DNA of 64,000 nt, taken from the NCBI GenBank assembly GCA_963643165.1, contig CAVIJD010000008.1:1-64000 (forward strand). The letters run 5' to 3'. Of the stretch, positions 1-11,300 are shown one piece after another. Origin of the DNA: F23-D06 sp963643165. Its GTDB lineage: Bacteria > Bacteroidota > Bacteroidia > Bacteroidales > WCHB1-69. Position 1 is the first letter of the stretch. The number at the start of each line of letters is the position of its first letter. The translations under genes and the position numbers were made by a program. The notes beneath the pieces were generated by a model, which was given only the letters and a program-made list of their open reading frames with translations, was not told the origin of the DNA and did not search any database.

Positions 1-249
1 CCGACGGTGAAGCCGTCGGAGCAAGCCGCGCCCCAAGCCAAACAGAGCCTCGAAGAGGCTCAACATTGACGAATGGGGGAATCTCACCACGCACAAAACC
101 CGGGGCTTACGTAAGACTTAATTAGGAATTAGGAATGTTTGATGCCTCTACATTCTGCATTCTAAATTCTACATTCTCTTCCGTGCGGTAGCCGTGCGGT
201 CCTGATGCCAACTCCGGCAACGGGGGCAAAAAACGCGTAAATTTACGTA
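1..249. repeat. Gene-free leader carrying intergenic repeat modules
   Basis: No coding region is supported here. Bases 1-19 form a perfect hairpin with 7-bp arms (CCGACGG / CCGTCGG). Bases 31-67 are the exact reverse complement of 46961-46997 and contain the hairpin core GCCTCGAAGAGGC (module A). Bases 109-129 are identical to 22342-22362 (module B), and 157-177 are identical to 22382-22402 (module C). A GTGCGGTAGCC word follows at about 183 (module D). The stretch is therefore a composite of short interspersed repeats rather than a lost gene. Confidence 0.7.
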
Positions 250-279
250 TTGACAAAACTTTTTTTATACGTACTTTTG
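250..279 (+). promoter_or_regulatory. Bacteroidota-type promoter for the barrel/giant-protein module
   Basis: TACTTTTG at 272-279 matches the TAnnTTTG -7 element. A TTG at 250-252 lies 19 bp upstream, the spacing expected for the -33 element. The predicted leader is about 70 nt. It holds a 9-bp tandem repeat (GGACGGGAC, 300-320) and an 8-bp inverted repeat (AATTTAGT/ACTAAATT, 326-345) just before the start codon. Confidence 0.65.
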
Positions 280-354
280 CCAAATTATTGAAACAACATG
301 GACGGGACGGACGGGACGGACTTTCAATTTAGTATGAACTAAATTTATAACTTT

Positions 355-2262
355 ATGCAAATTAGACTTTTACGCATCATCCTCATCATATCGGCAATCT
401 TTTTTCTGACAGTTTCCGCAGACGGTCAGCGCATTCGCGACCGCATCAATTCCATCAAAACTGCCGACCCTTTTGCCATCAGCGGTTCCGTGGGTGCGGG
501 GCTTGGCGTGTCATACAACTCCAACCAGCCGGGCTGCACGCCGTTCTCCTCGAACCTATATGCGAGTCTGAACTTGTCGTTTTACAGCTTCCAGTTGCCC
601 ATCTCTTTTTACCTCAACAACAACACCACCTCGTTCTCCTACCCGCAGATGCCCACTTTCCATTTAGGCTTCATGCCAACCTGGAAGAACTTCAAGTTCC
701 ACCTCGGCAGCAGCAGCATGCACTTTTCCAACTACACCTATTCGGGGCTCACCTTTTTAGGGGCCGGCATGGAGTATCAGGGCAAGCTGTTCCGGACGGG
801 GGTGTTTGGCGGCGTGCTGAACCGTCCTACCAAAATCAAAGGCTTTGACGACCGCAGCGCGTTCCAACAGTTGGCCGACTCGCTGTTAGGGCTCAACACG
901 CCCTACTCTGACGTGCCGCAGTACCGCAGGGATGCCTTAGGCGTGAAAATCGGCGTAGGCAACGACCGCAACTTCATCGACATCAGCGTCATCAAGGCAA
1001 AAGACCGCATCAACACGCTGCCCGAGGTTTGGCGCGACTCCATCCCGCCGAAAGACAACTTCGCCATAGGCCTCTCGGGGCGTTTTGCCATCAAGCAATG
1101 GTTCTCCATGACCGCCAACCTTGGAGCTTCCATCCTCACCAGCGACCTGCGCGACTCCGTGTCGCCCATCCTCGCCAACGAAGACGGCGTGCGTAAAGTC
1201 TTGTCCAAAACCGACTGGCTGGTCTCGTTCCGCGACAACACCATCCTGCGCTTCGCGGGCGACGCCGCCATGAACTTCAATGCCAACATCTTCTCCGCCA
1301 GTCTCACCTACCGCTTCATACAGCCCGACTATGAATCGTTGGGCGCGTCCGACTTCAGCCAGAACTCGCACAGCTTAGGGGCGGTGATGTCGCTGCGGCT
1401 CTTCAAGGGGCGTTCCAACATCAGCGCCGTCGGGTACGTGCAGCGCGACAACCTCAACAAAAAGCAGATGTACATGAACCAAGTGGCCACCTACTCCCTC
1501 AACTGGAACAACAGTTTCGGCGAGCTCTTCAGCCTCGGCTTCAGCTACAGCGGCATCAAGCAAGACCAGTACAACGGCACCATGCAACTGACCGACAGCA
1601 TGAGGATAGACCAGATAGCCCACACCGTCAACCTGGCGCCCTCATTCTCGTGGACTCGGCAATACACCCACTCCATATCGCTCAACGCCAACTTCATACA
1701 GAACAAGAACCTCAACAATGACTACAGCAGCGACATAGATGCGCAGACCCTCACCATGGGCATCACCTACGGCATAGACCTTGAGGCAATCCGGCTGGGC
1801 ATTGATGCCGGCTACGACTATTCGCTCTCCTCCTCCACCTTGGCAGTCTATCACTCGCACGGCCTCAACGCCGGCGTGCGCTACCGCATCATGAGCAAAG
1901 AAAAACTCAACTGGAGCGTCAACTACAACGGCAACTTCGCCTACAACATCCAGACCAAAGGCGACATCATCGGCAACGTCTCCGTCGGCAACTCCATAGG
2001 CAGCTCGTTCAGCTACAACAAACATTCCGCATCGCTCGCCTTCTCCATCAGCAACTACAGCGACCGTGAGATCATCGGGCAGCGGGTGAAGAGCGACCTC
2101 GACTGCCGGTTCACCCTTTCGTACGCCTACTCTTTCGCCGCCAAAGTCATCAAAAAGATGACCAAAGAGGAGCGGAAGCAGGCCAAAATCACACGAAAGG
2201 CCAACAAATTGACAAAACAAAGCACAAGACAGAAAGACAAAGAGTACGAAGTGATCAGATAA
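355..2262 (+). CDS. Probable outer-membrane beta-barrel protein, function unknown
   Basis: 635 residues. A hydrophobic N-terminal signal peptide ends near residue 25 (..FFLTVSADGQ). The body is rich in alternating polar/aromatic stretches with many Asn, Tyr and Ser (for example FSYSGIKQDQYNG and SLAFSISNYSD), the look of a transmembrane beta-barrel. The C-terminus is a strongly basic Lys/Arg tail rather than the usual terminal Phe. I recognise no named domain. It is first in a co-directional set with the 3011-residue giant protein (105 bp downstream) and an Fn3 protein, and a clear promoter precedes it. I infer that it is the membrane anchor or pore for the secreted giant. The barrel call rests on sequence character, not on a family match. 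Confidence 0.6.
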   Translation: MQIRLLRIILIISAIFFLTVSADGQRIRDRINSIKTADPFAISGSVGAGLGVSYNSNQPGCTPFSSNLYASLNLSFYSFQLPISFYLNNNTTSFSYPQMPTFHLGFMPTWKNFKFHLGSSSMHFSNYTYSGLTFLGAGMEYQGKLFRTGVFGGVLNRPTKIKGFDDRSAFQQLADSLLGLNTPYSDVPQYRRDALGVKIGVGNDRNFIDISVIKAKDRINTLPEVWRDSIPPKDNFAIGLSGRFAIKQWFSMTANLGASILTSDLRDSVSPILANEDGVRKVLSKTDWLVSFRDNTILRFAGDAAMNFNANIFSASLTYRFIQPDYESLGASDFSQNSHSLGAVMSLRLFKGRSNISAVGYVQRDNLNKKQMYMNQVATYSLNWNNSFGELFSLGFSYSGIKQDQYNGTMQLTDSMRIDQIAHTVNLAPSFSWTRQYTHSISLNANFIQNKNLNNDYSSDIDAQTLTMGITYGIDLEAIRLGIDAGYDYSLSSSTLAVYHSHGLNAGVRYRIMSKEKLNWSVNYNGNFAYNIQTKGDIIGNVSVGNSIGSSFSYNKHSASLAFSISNYSDREIIGQRVKSDLDCRFTLSYAYSFAAKVIKKMTKEERKQAKITRKANKLTKQSTRQKDKEYEVIR

Positions 2263-2367
2263 GTGTTTTTGATAAAAAAATGATTTTGACATAAACAAAA
2301 AATCGTCAAGGCCAAATACAAGTAATATATATACAATATTGGTTATAAATAAAAAAACAAATACATT

Positions 2368-5300
2368 ATGAAGAGACAACTGCTTTCCGTTTTCCTGCTT
2401 GCAATGCTGCTTTTGCCGGCGGCGCACTTGGCAGCCCAGAACGACATACAAATCATGGTGACGCCGAAAGTGCGGCATTTTCCCTCTTCGGGGTTCAGTT
2501 ACATTGACGACCCTGCCCGTTATTTCGACATACAGTTGTTGAACACCTCCGGAAGTCCGAAGCAGATTTACCTGAAATTGGAAATCTCGACCGACTTCAC
2601 GGCGACCGGTGAGAACTATTATTTGCGGACGCGCGAAACCGCCCAGCCGTTGACGCCGCTGACCGTCGGCACTGCGCCGATGTTGCTCAACCGCAGCCAT
2701 TTCGACCAGTTGCTCGGCCACCTCTCGCACGGCGACATCGACTATTACGTGGGCAGCAACAGCACCCTGCAAGCGCTCAACAACATACTGACGCTCCCGG
2801 AGGGCATCTACAACATCTGCCTCACCCCTTATTACTGGACGGGGAACAACACAGCGACCCCGCAGAAAGCCGGCGAGACCTTCTGCTACCGGTTCACCAT
2901 CTGCTATTCCGGTTCCGCACCCGAGTTCACCTCCCCCATCATGGGCAACAGTTCGGCCAACCTCAACAACAGCAACCCCGCCAACAATCTGCTGATCAAC
3001 ACGCAGACCAATACCCGGAGGAAAAAATTGTTGAACGCCTCTTCACGCCCCTCCACAAACACATCCTCCACCGCCACTTCTGTCTCGTTAACGCCATTGA
3101 GGAACAGAACCTCCATTGCCACCTCCGACAGCCGCAACAGCTCGCAGTATGCCGTATTGCCCGCGGAGCGCGTCGTCAACTTCAACTGGACCGGCGTCAT
3201 CTCCAACTGCTTGAGCCCAAACGACTTCAACTACACCTTAAAAATTGTGGAAGTCTATAAAAACCAGAATCTCCACGACGCCATAGAAAGGAATGCAACG
3301 CTGGCCACCATAAAGGCCGGAACCAAAACAGCCTACCGGTATGACACCTTGACCAACCATGCGTTCTCGTTGAAAAAAGGCCATGTATATGCCATGCAAG
3401 TCATTGCCACACCGAACAAAAGTTTGTTCAGCGACGTAAAACTGGGCAACGACGGCAAAAGCCAGATCATCGCTTTCGTGTGGGGCAGCGATGAAGTAAT
3501 CCAAGAAGATGTTCCCACCAAGATCACATACAGCAGCAACGAAAACAACATCCGTAAAAAAATAAGAGACCCGTTCCTTGTAAGTCCGGGGAAAGACTTG
3601 GATGCCATCGAGAGTTTCACAGAACGTTTCCCGTCAGAGGCTGGAGACATCCCCGCAGGGGACAAAAATGCCAGGTACGTGTCTGAAAGCGTGGCACGGA
3701 TGAACGGCAATGTGCCTTTTTACCAACTTCCCGTTTCCTCCGACTCCTTAAGCGTAAAATGGATGCCCGTGCGCGGTGATTCCATCTTCAAAGTGGACTA
3801 TTTTGTAGAGCTCTATGAATACAAAGGCGGCAGCATCGGCGCTTCCCTCACCACGCAACCGCTCAAGAAAACCACCATCGTAAAGCAAGCCCCCATTGAC
3901 ACATTCGGCATAAAAGGCACGACGTTGATGGAACTCGCCTCCGGCGAATGGTCCGGGCTGCTGGAAGAAGGCTTCAAATACATCGTCTTGCTGAAAGCTG
4001 ACGCCTACTATTCATACGACTACCGGACCACCTATACCATCACCGAATACATCCACAGCACGCCAGTCACCCGCGACAGCACCCTGAATGAAATCCGTTT
4101 CGGAGACACCACTTTCGTTTCAAATGTAGTCTTCTCGTGGGGCATCGACAGCGGCGCGCTCGACAAAGTGACCCCGCCGCAGTTCACCTACCCCGTGATG
4201 CTCACCGACAAGCCCTTGGATGACACCTCGTGGAGCGAAGACGAGTTCCCGGAAATAACCAAACGCAAAGATTTTTCGTTCAATTGGGACCGCGCCCAGG
4301 GTGTCTATTATGAAGACACCGTCTATTACCGGCTGCGGGTGGGCAAACTGCCCGACAAGACGAAACCCAGCGAGGTGACCTCTTTCTTCTTCACGAAAGA
4401 CTCCATCACAGCCACAGAATACATCGACTCCACCCTCTTCGACACCCTGAAGACCGACGCGCAGTATGTGGCCGTGCTCGACATCAGCATCAAGCAGATG
4501 GAAGACACCTCCCAGCACTACGACCTGCTCAACGGCGGCAAGTCGCACTATGCCGCCTTCCGGCTCAAGGAGGAACCCGAGTTCAAGTCGGACCTCAACA
4601 CCAAGCTTGTGTGCGACTCCTCCAAGTACAACGCATTGGAAAAAGAGCCCATATTCCCGTCGCCGCAAACGTTGATAAAAGAGGCGCGTGAGTTTAAGAT
4701 GGGCGAGTTTCCGATGGTGATGCAGCGCGCCCAATACGACTCCACCAAGAAAACCTATAGCGGCGACGGCTACATCATCTGGCGTCCGCTCGGCGTTGAC
4801 GTGCGGCTCAAGGTGGATTTCAAAGACATAAAGTTCAACAAGAACTACGAGATTATCGCCGGCACCGCCACGAGCAGCGCCACCGACTCCGCCACCTACC
4901 TGTCGGCGATGACCAATGAACTGGGGCTCGACCTCGACTCGTTAGGCACGCCCGAGCTCAACAAGATTGTAGCCAAACTGGGGCAGAACGAGGAGATCAA
5001 GAAAAAATACGAAACATTCAAAAGTTGGGGCGAAAAATACGCCAAGAAGTACGGTGGCCTGCTCGGACCGCTGCAAGGCGGCAACGTCGCCACCGAGGTG
5101 CTCACCTTCCCGTTGAGCGTCACCGACGAGAAAATCACCGGCTCCAAAAACGTCGTCTTCGTCATCAACAACATGTACTTCTCGCCTGTGGCCTCCCTCA
5201 TGGGCTTCTGGGCCATCTTTGCCGCCAGCAGCGACAACGCATACGTGCCGTTCCTCGCCAACAACATCTGCATGGAACCGGGCAACCTGTTAGGAAATGC

Positions 5301-8300
5301 CGACCAGCACATAGAAATGTACATGGGGCGCAACTATGAGTTCGACCTCTCCAAAGGCTACAAGATGCGCTTCAAGAAAGCCTCCTCCTTCAGCGACCCC
5401 AAAGACGGCACCGTCATCGTGATAGACTCCGGAAAGCTGAAAGACCTGTTTGTGGATATTGACTTCCAGATGAACCCCGAAGACTTGCGGAAAATCGACA
5501 AAGACGGAAAAGCGCTGAAAGGAAACCCCACCGACCCGGAATCCTGTGTCAAAGCCTCGTTCCGTGCCAACCTCCGCGACTGGGACGACTGGATGGTACA
5601 GATCAAGATGGACGCATTTGCGCCCGCCGACTGCGAGAACTTCTCATTCTACCCCACAGGCAAGGGCATTTGGTATGACCACTCCTCCACCAAGACCCCT
5701 GACGAGATAGCCTTCCCCAAAGGCTACCTGACCGGGGGCATGGACACCGTAAAAGGGAAAGGCAACAAAACCGACACCCAGCAGCAAGCCGAGAAAGACA
5801 AAACCATGTCAAAGGAACGGCTGGAGTGGCAGGGCTTCTACTGGAACGAGATGACCATCTTCCTCTCCGAGGAAATCAGCAACACCTTCACCGACAAGAA
5901 AGAGCCGAAAGACTCTATGGTAGTGTATCATTACGGCATCAACAACAGCCAAACCGACTCGGCCCTCTACCATCGCACGGGGACCCGTGTCAACTTCGGG
6001 GCCAAAGACATCTTCATTGACACTTGCGGCTTCACGGCCGAGTTCTTTGTGCGCGACATTCTGAAAGCCGAAACCAAAAAAGGCGGCGGCTGGGCATTCT
6101 CGCTCGACACCATCAGCGTGAGCATCCTCAAAAACGACTTCAAACATGCCTCCATCAAAGGCGCATTCGGCGTTCCGCTCTTCTCGGGCGACTTCCACTA
6201 CCATTGCGCCATCGGCGCCGACAGCCTCACCTTCAACATCGATGTCATGGACGACACCCTTGACCTTGACCTCTGGATAGCAAAGGTCTTGTTCGACAAG
6301 AAATCCTCCTGCTTCAGAGTGAAGAAAATATATGATGAAGAAGACACCCGCTTTGACATGACCATAAGCGGAAAAATAAACATTGACTTTAACGCAATAG
6401 ACGTTCCATTCAACTTCGCACTCTGCAAATTTGAGGGCATGGGCATGCGCAACTACAACACCATCAAGGACACCAGCACCGTGGACGGCTTCGAGTTCAC
6501 GCTTGGAAAGTGGAGTTTTGCCTCGCCGCAACACAGCATCGGGGGCGTGGCATCAGACAAGTATGGGAAACTGCACAACTTGGCGGCACCCGACGGCGGT
6601 GAGGTCGGAAGCCTCGACATTGCGGGAATCTTCACCGCCAGCCTCAAAGAACTGAAACCTTACGCCAGTTATGACTCCAAAGCGAAGAAACTCAAACTTG
6701 GCTTCGACACTGAGCTGTCGCTGAAAGTGAACTTTGGCGAAAACAACGCCTTCGGCGGTTCCTTCGGATTCAAATTGTGGGGCACTTGCGAACCATTCAA
6801 CAATTTTAAAGTCAGCAAGCCCGAATTCGAATTAGGCAAGATTGGCGTACAATGCAACCTTGACGTCTTCGATCTGGAAGGGGAACTTGAATTTCCCAGC
6901 AAAGACGACAAGAGTTTCAAGACTGGACTTAAAGGGAAACTCAATGTCAGTTGCTTAGGCGGTTCTGTACAACTGAAAATGAGTGCCGGCTTCGGCACTG
7001 CTGAAAAAAAGAATGGTGCCGGCACCTACTCTTGGTGGTTCTTGGACGGCGGTTGCAAGTTCCCGGGTGGCATTCCCCTCGGTGCCATCAGCATCAATGG
7101 CTTCTCCGGTGGTTTTGCTTACAACATGGAATCCACAAGAGACTTGTCAAGTTTAACCTGTCAAAATCTTCTGGCCAAAGCCGAGGATAACTCTAAGCAA
7201 AACACGGCAGTCAACTCCGATGCTCAATTTGTGCCAAAGTATGACTATTGGGTTGCCAATGCCGGCATCAGCATGGTTCTTACCGGTGCTGAAAACACAA
7301 TGAACGCCGACGGACTCGTCTCGCTGCGCATCGGCGAAGGCCACTTTACCGGCATTTTCATACAAGCCAATGCCTACGTGATGACCAAGATGGACAAGAG
7401 CAAAACTCCCGGTGACGGCACGAACAACAGTGGCAGCTTGGTGAAAGCCTCTGCCTTGATGGGCTACGAACAGACTTCCGAATGGAATTACTTCCGGATT
7501 TCCATTAATGCCAAATTGGATATTAATCTTGACAAATTACTTAAGGGTTTGTCTTCCACCACAGTAGGCGGGGCCGTACAAGCCGTGCATTCCGGACTGA
7601 TGAGAGCGGGTGCAAGCATCGTTGGCGGCGTTGACACAGTACTGAACAACTTAGGTTCCGTAGGTTCCTCTCTGAAAAAACATACGCAAAGCTTGCGCGA
7701 AGATGCCGTAGAAAGTTCCACCGGCAGCGGTGGCGCATTGCCAAGTTTCAGCATAGAGGCGAAAATACCGATTGATTTTGAACTGAAGCATTACAAGAAA
7801 AACACGGCTGACGGCAAGAAAGGGACAACCGACTGGTATTTCGCCATTGGCAAGCCCAAATACGACGAGCGTGTGCAGTTGAAATCCAATTTAGACCTTG
7901 TAATAGCCAAAGCAGAGGCCGAATTCACGTTCTACCTGCAAACGGGCAATGCCTTTGCCTACGAACTGCCTCCATTGAGCCAATCCCTCAAAGAATTCTT
8001 CGGGTTGGAAAAGAAAGGCAAAGAAATGCAAAAAGGCGCAAGTGAGGAAGGGGTCAAGAAAACACGTAAGATCCCGAACGACGACTGGCTCAAAATCGAC
8101 AAGGGCGGCGGTTTCTGTATGGGCTCGACTTTCCACACCAGATTGGAGTTCTGCTGCTTCCTTTATCTCAACATCGAGGCGGACTTAGGATTCGACATCG
8201 CCATGTTGGATGTGACGGGCTTAGGATGCCCCGGACATGGTCAAATCGGAAAGAACAACTTCTATGCTACGGGGCGTGTTTATGCGGCACTGCAAGGAGA

Positions 8301-11300
8301 AGTTGGTCTGAAAATCAATTTAGGGTTCTGGAGCGGCAAAATCAAACTCCTGTCCGCCGGTGTAGGCGCCTTGTTGCAGGGTGGCGGTCCTAACCCGTCG
8401 TATGCCTACGGACTGCTCCGTTTCAAAGTGAGTGCCTTGAACGGGTTGCTCAAATTCAGCACCTCCGTTGACTTCAGCATGGGTGAGGTTTGCGTGCCCG
8501 GTGCCGGCGACCCGCTCGCCAACGTCAAACTCTTCCAAAGCGTAACCCCCGGCTACGAAAACGAGAACACCGCCAAGGAATCCAAAAACGCCATTTCGGC
8601 ATTGACCATTGGTGCCATCGTGTCCAATATGCCTTGGGACCAGGAAATCCCGCTGAGCGACAACGACAGAACGCGTAAATTCAGGTTCACACTGCTGGAG
8701 GACGATTGCAAATACAGCACTGCAGCCAACACACAGTACGCTGTGGTTTCAGGAAGAAACAGACTTGTGTTCACAAACAACAAAAACGATGCTAACAGCA
8801 TACTCTTTGAAAGCGAAGAGGGCGGATTTGTGCCTGATGTGAACAATAAACTTTACCTTAAGGCCCGAGCCTTTGAGTGGAGGAAGAAACTGAAATCCAA
8901 TGAAATCAGCAGCAAAGGCTTACGTTCCGACGATGCTTATCATGTTTCCGGTTCAAATAAAGGGGATATTTACAATAATGCTCCCGACTATTGCTGGCGC
9001 AACCCAACCTATCTGGATGAAGACCAAAAAAAGAAATACGAAATACGCACCTGGACACAAGACACCACGCTGTTCTTCAAGACTAAGCCCATGGGTTACA
9101 CCCTTAACAACCAGGTTGTATTCGCATGGCCTTACAACGGAGAAATAAACTTCCCAAACAAAGAATACGTGTATAGAAACGGACACTATTGGGTCAACCT
9201 TTACCTGTTCAAAGATAGACCTGACCTTTTCAAAACAAACAACTCCGGAAACAGAACATGCAAGATTATTCTGTTCACCAACAATATTGTGGGCATTTAT
9301 CTTGGCAATAATTATGAATATGAACTTTCATACGTATATGATGCAAGTGGCAAACTTCCCTTGTTGAGGATTCAGTTGCCGGACAAGATCGTCGGCTTGG
9401 GAGGTGGATTTAAAATCAAAATTTACTCCATTGAGAAAAGCAAGTTCGAAGCCGGCTTAAAACAGGAAGATCTGGCCATCACAAAAGTTGACCAAGAAAA
9501 GAGCCGCATTGCCATCTCTGACCAAACGTATGCGGATGCCATAAACGCACATAACAACCCGAACGGAAGTTCCGGAAAAGGTTCCAGCTCTCGCTTTGGC
9601 TCTTCAAAGGGTAATTCAAAAAATGACCAAATTCAGTCGTCGGTTATTTTCGCAAACGGAAAAGGCAAAGGAAACGTCAATATGCCAAACACTCCGCAAA
9701 TTAAGGGTCGTTCCCATCCTTCCAACACAGCACCAGTTTCCTTTTCGAACAGTTCTCCAAAGAACGTTGTCAACATAAGGAACAACCAGTTGGAGGATGT
9801 CTATAACTCGCTGCAAGAGTCCGGAAAAGACACGATGTACTATAAGCGCACACGGCTGAAGAACGCCATTGACGTTCTCGACAGAGATGGGGATCTTATC
9901 TATTGCTGGACCTGGGCAGCCACAACAACTGGATGGGGGGGCGCTAGAAAAACACCCGATTATGAGGCCTTGCTGAAAACTGACACCTACGGAGAAGAAA
10001 GACCGACCGATTTCATCAGTGCCAAATACAACCTCCTTTCAAGCACTTGCACCGTCACTGTAAAAAAGGACAAAATCATCTTAAATCCTCATTACGCCAA
10101 TAGTGTGTTGTTGAATGCCAGAGGCCATCTTTTCCTTCCGCACGACTACCAAGACCCTGCAATGTATAACACCAATTGCATTCAACCACCAAGAGCGTTC
10201 TTCTTAACCAACTATAATGCGGAAATGAATGAGTTGCACAATCGCTATTTCCAGCATTTTTTGGATCTTGAACGATCCTTCAAATCATACTCCGAGGTTT
10301 CTTCGTTCAAGAAAGGTCTTTCTGCTGCTGACATTCAAAATTTAGATCGAACGATGGCAAAGGGACTGGTGGCAAATCCTAATTACGCTTTTTCTAACAT
10401 CAGCCGCAGAATAAAAGCCGGCACTCTATTTGAGCGTTGCAATGAAGCCAATTACCATCCTACCGCCATTGACAAACCTAAGATATTGGATTTCGAGGCA
10501 ACAGTCCAGAACTTTGTCCCCTACAAAGAGGAAGATTTCAACAAAACTATCAATATGGGTGGTAGCGATTTACTGGATAGCAGATATAATAATTATGTAA
10601 ATGGAGTTCGCATCATCGATTATGCTACCCCATCTTTGATGGATGATGTGGTTAAATTCCATAATTTTTTCCAACGGAATCAACAATTAGCGCAGTATTT
10701 CAACAAAAAAAGTTGGAAAGACAAGAAAAAAATAGTAGTAGACTTGACAGACAAATACAAATATGCAATGTTCGAGTATCCGGAGCCATTCCCATTCCAG
10801 ATGCCTCTACTTTACCTTCCTATGCACTATATGAGTATTAAAAATGCATTATACGAATATGGTGATAGTTTCATAACAAGCGGCGGGATTACTATTTACA
10901 AGAAAAACTACGACAAATCTCGTTATTTCATTTACCACAAACAACTTCCAAAACGCTATTGGAATTGGAGTTATTACTGGTGGAGTGCAAAAGGGCAAGG
11001 CACAGAAGATGCCGGAGAAGGCTTGGACAGGAATTTTTACGACGGAGGCGGAAGAACAAGAAGCACAATATATTACAATGCAGTTCCGGGACATCCTGAC
11101 CAACGCCTCGACCATATATTGGGCAGTTGGTATTATCATGAAGCCTACCCCACCCAATTTAGCAATTCTCTCTCTTACGCTTTTGTCACTTCCAACTGTT
11201 CTAATTTTGAGGCGACACTTATGAAGATAGCTGTGGCCGTCAAGAACAACGATCCTATCGTTTTCTTCCCCACCAAGCAAGTCTATACTAATGCAAAATA

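Noticed and set aside
1..250. CRISPR-like array
   Set aside because: The repeats are of different kinds, not regularly spaced, and have no uniform spacers or cas genes.
298..342. 14-codon leader peptide before the barrel gene
   Set aside because: Its codons are mostly the GGACGGGAC tandem repeat; nothing supports translation.
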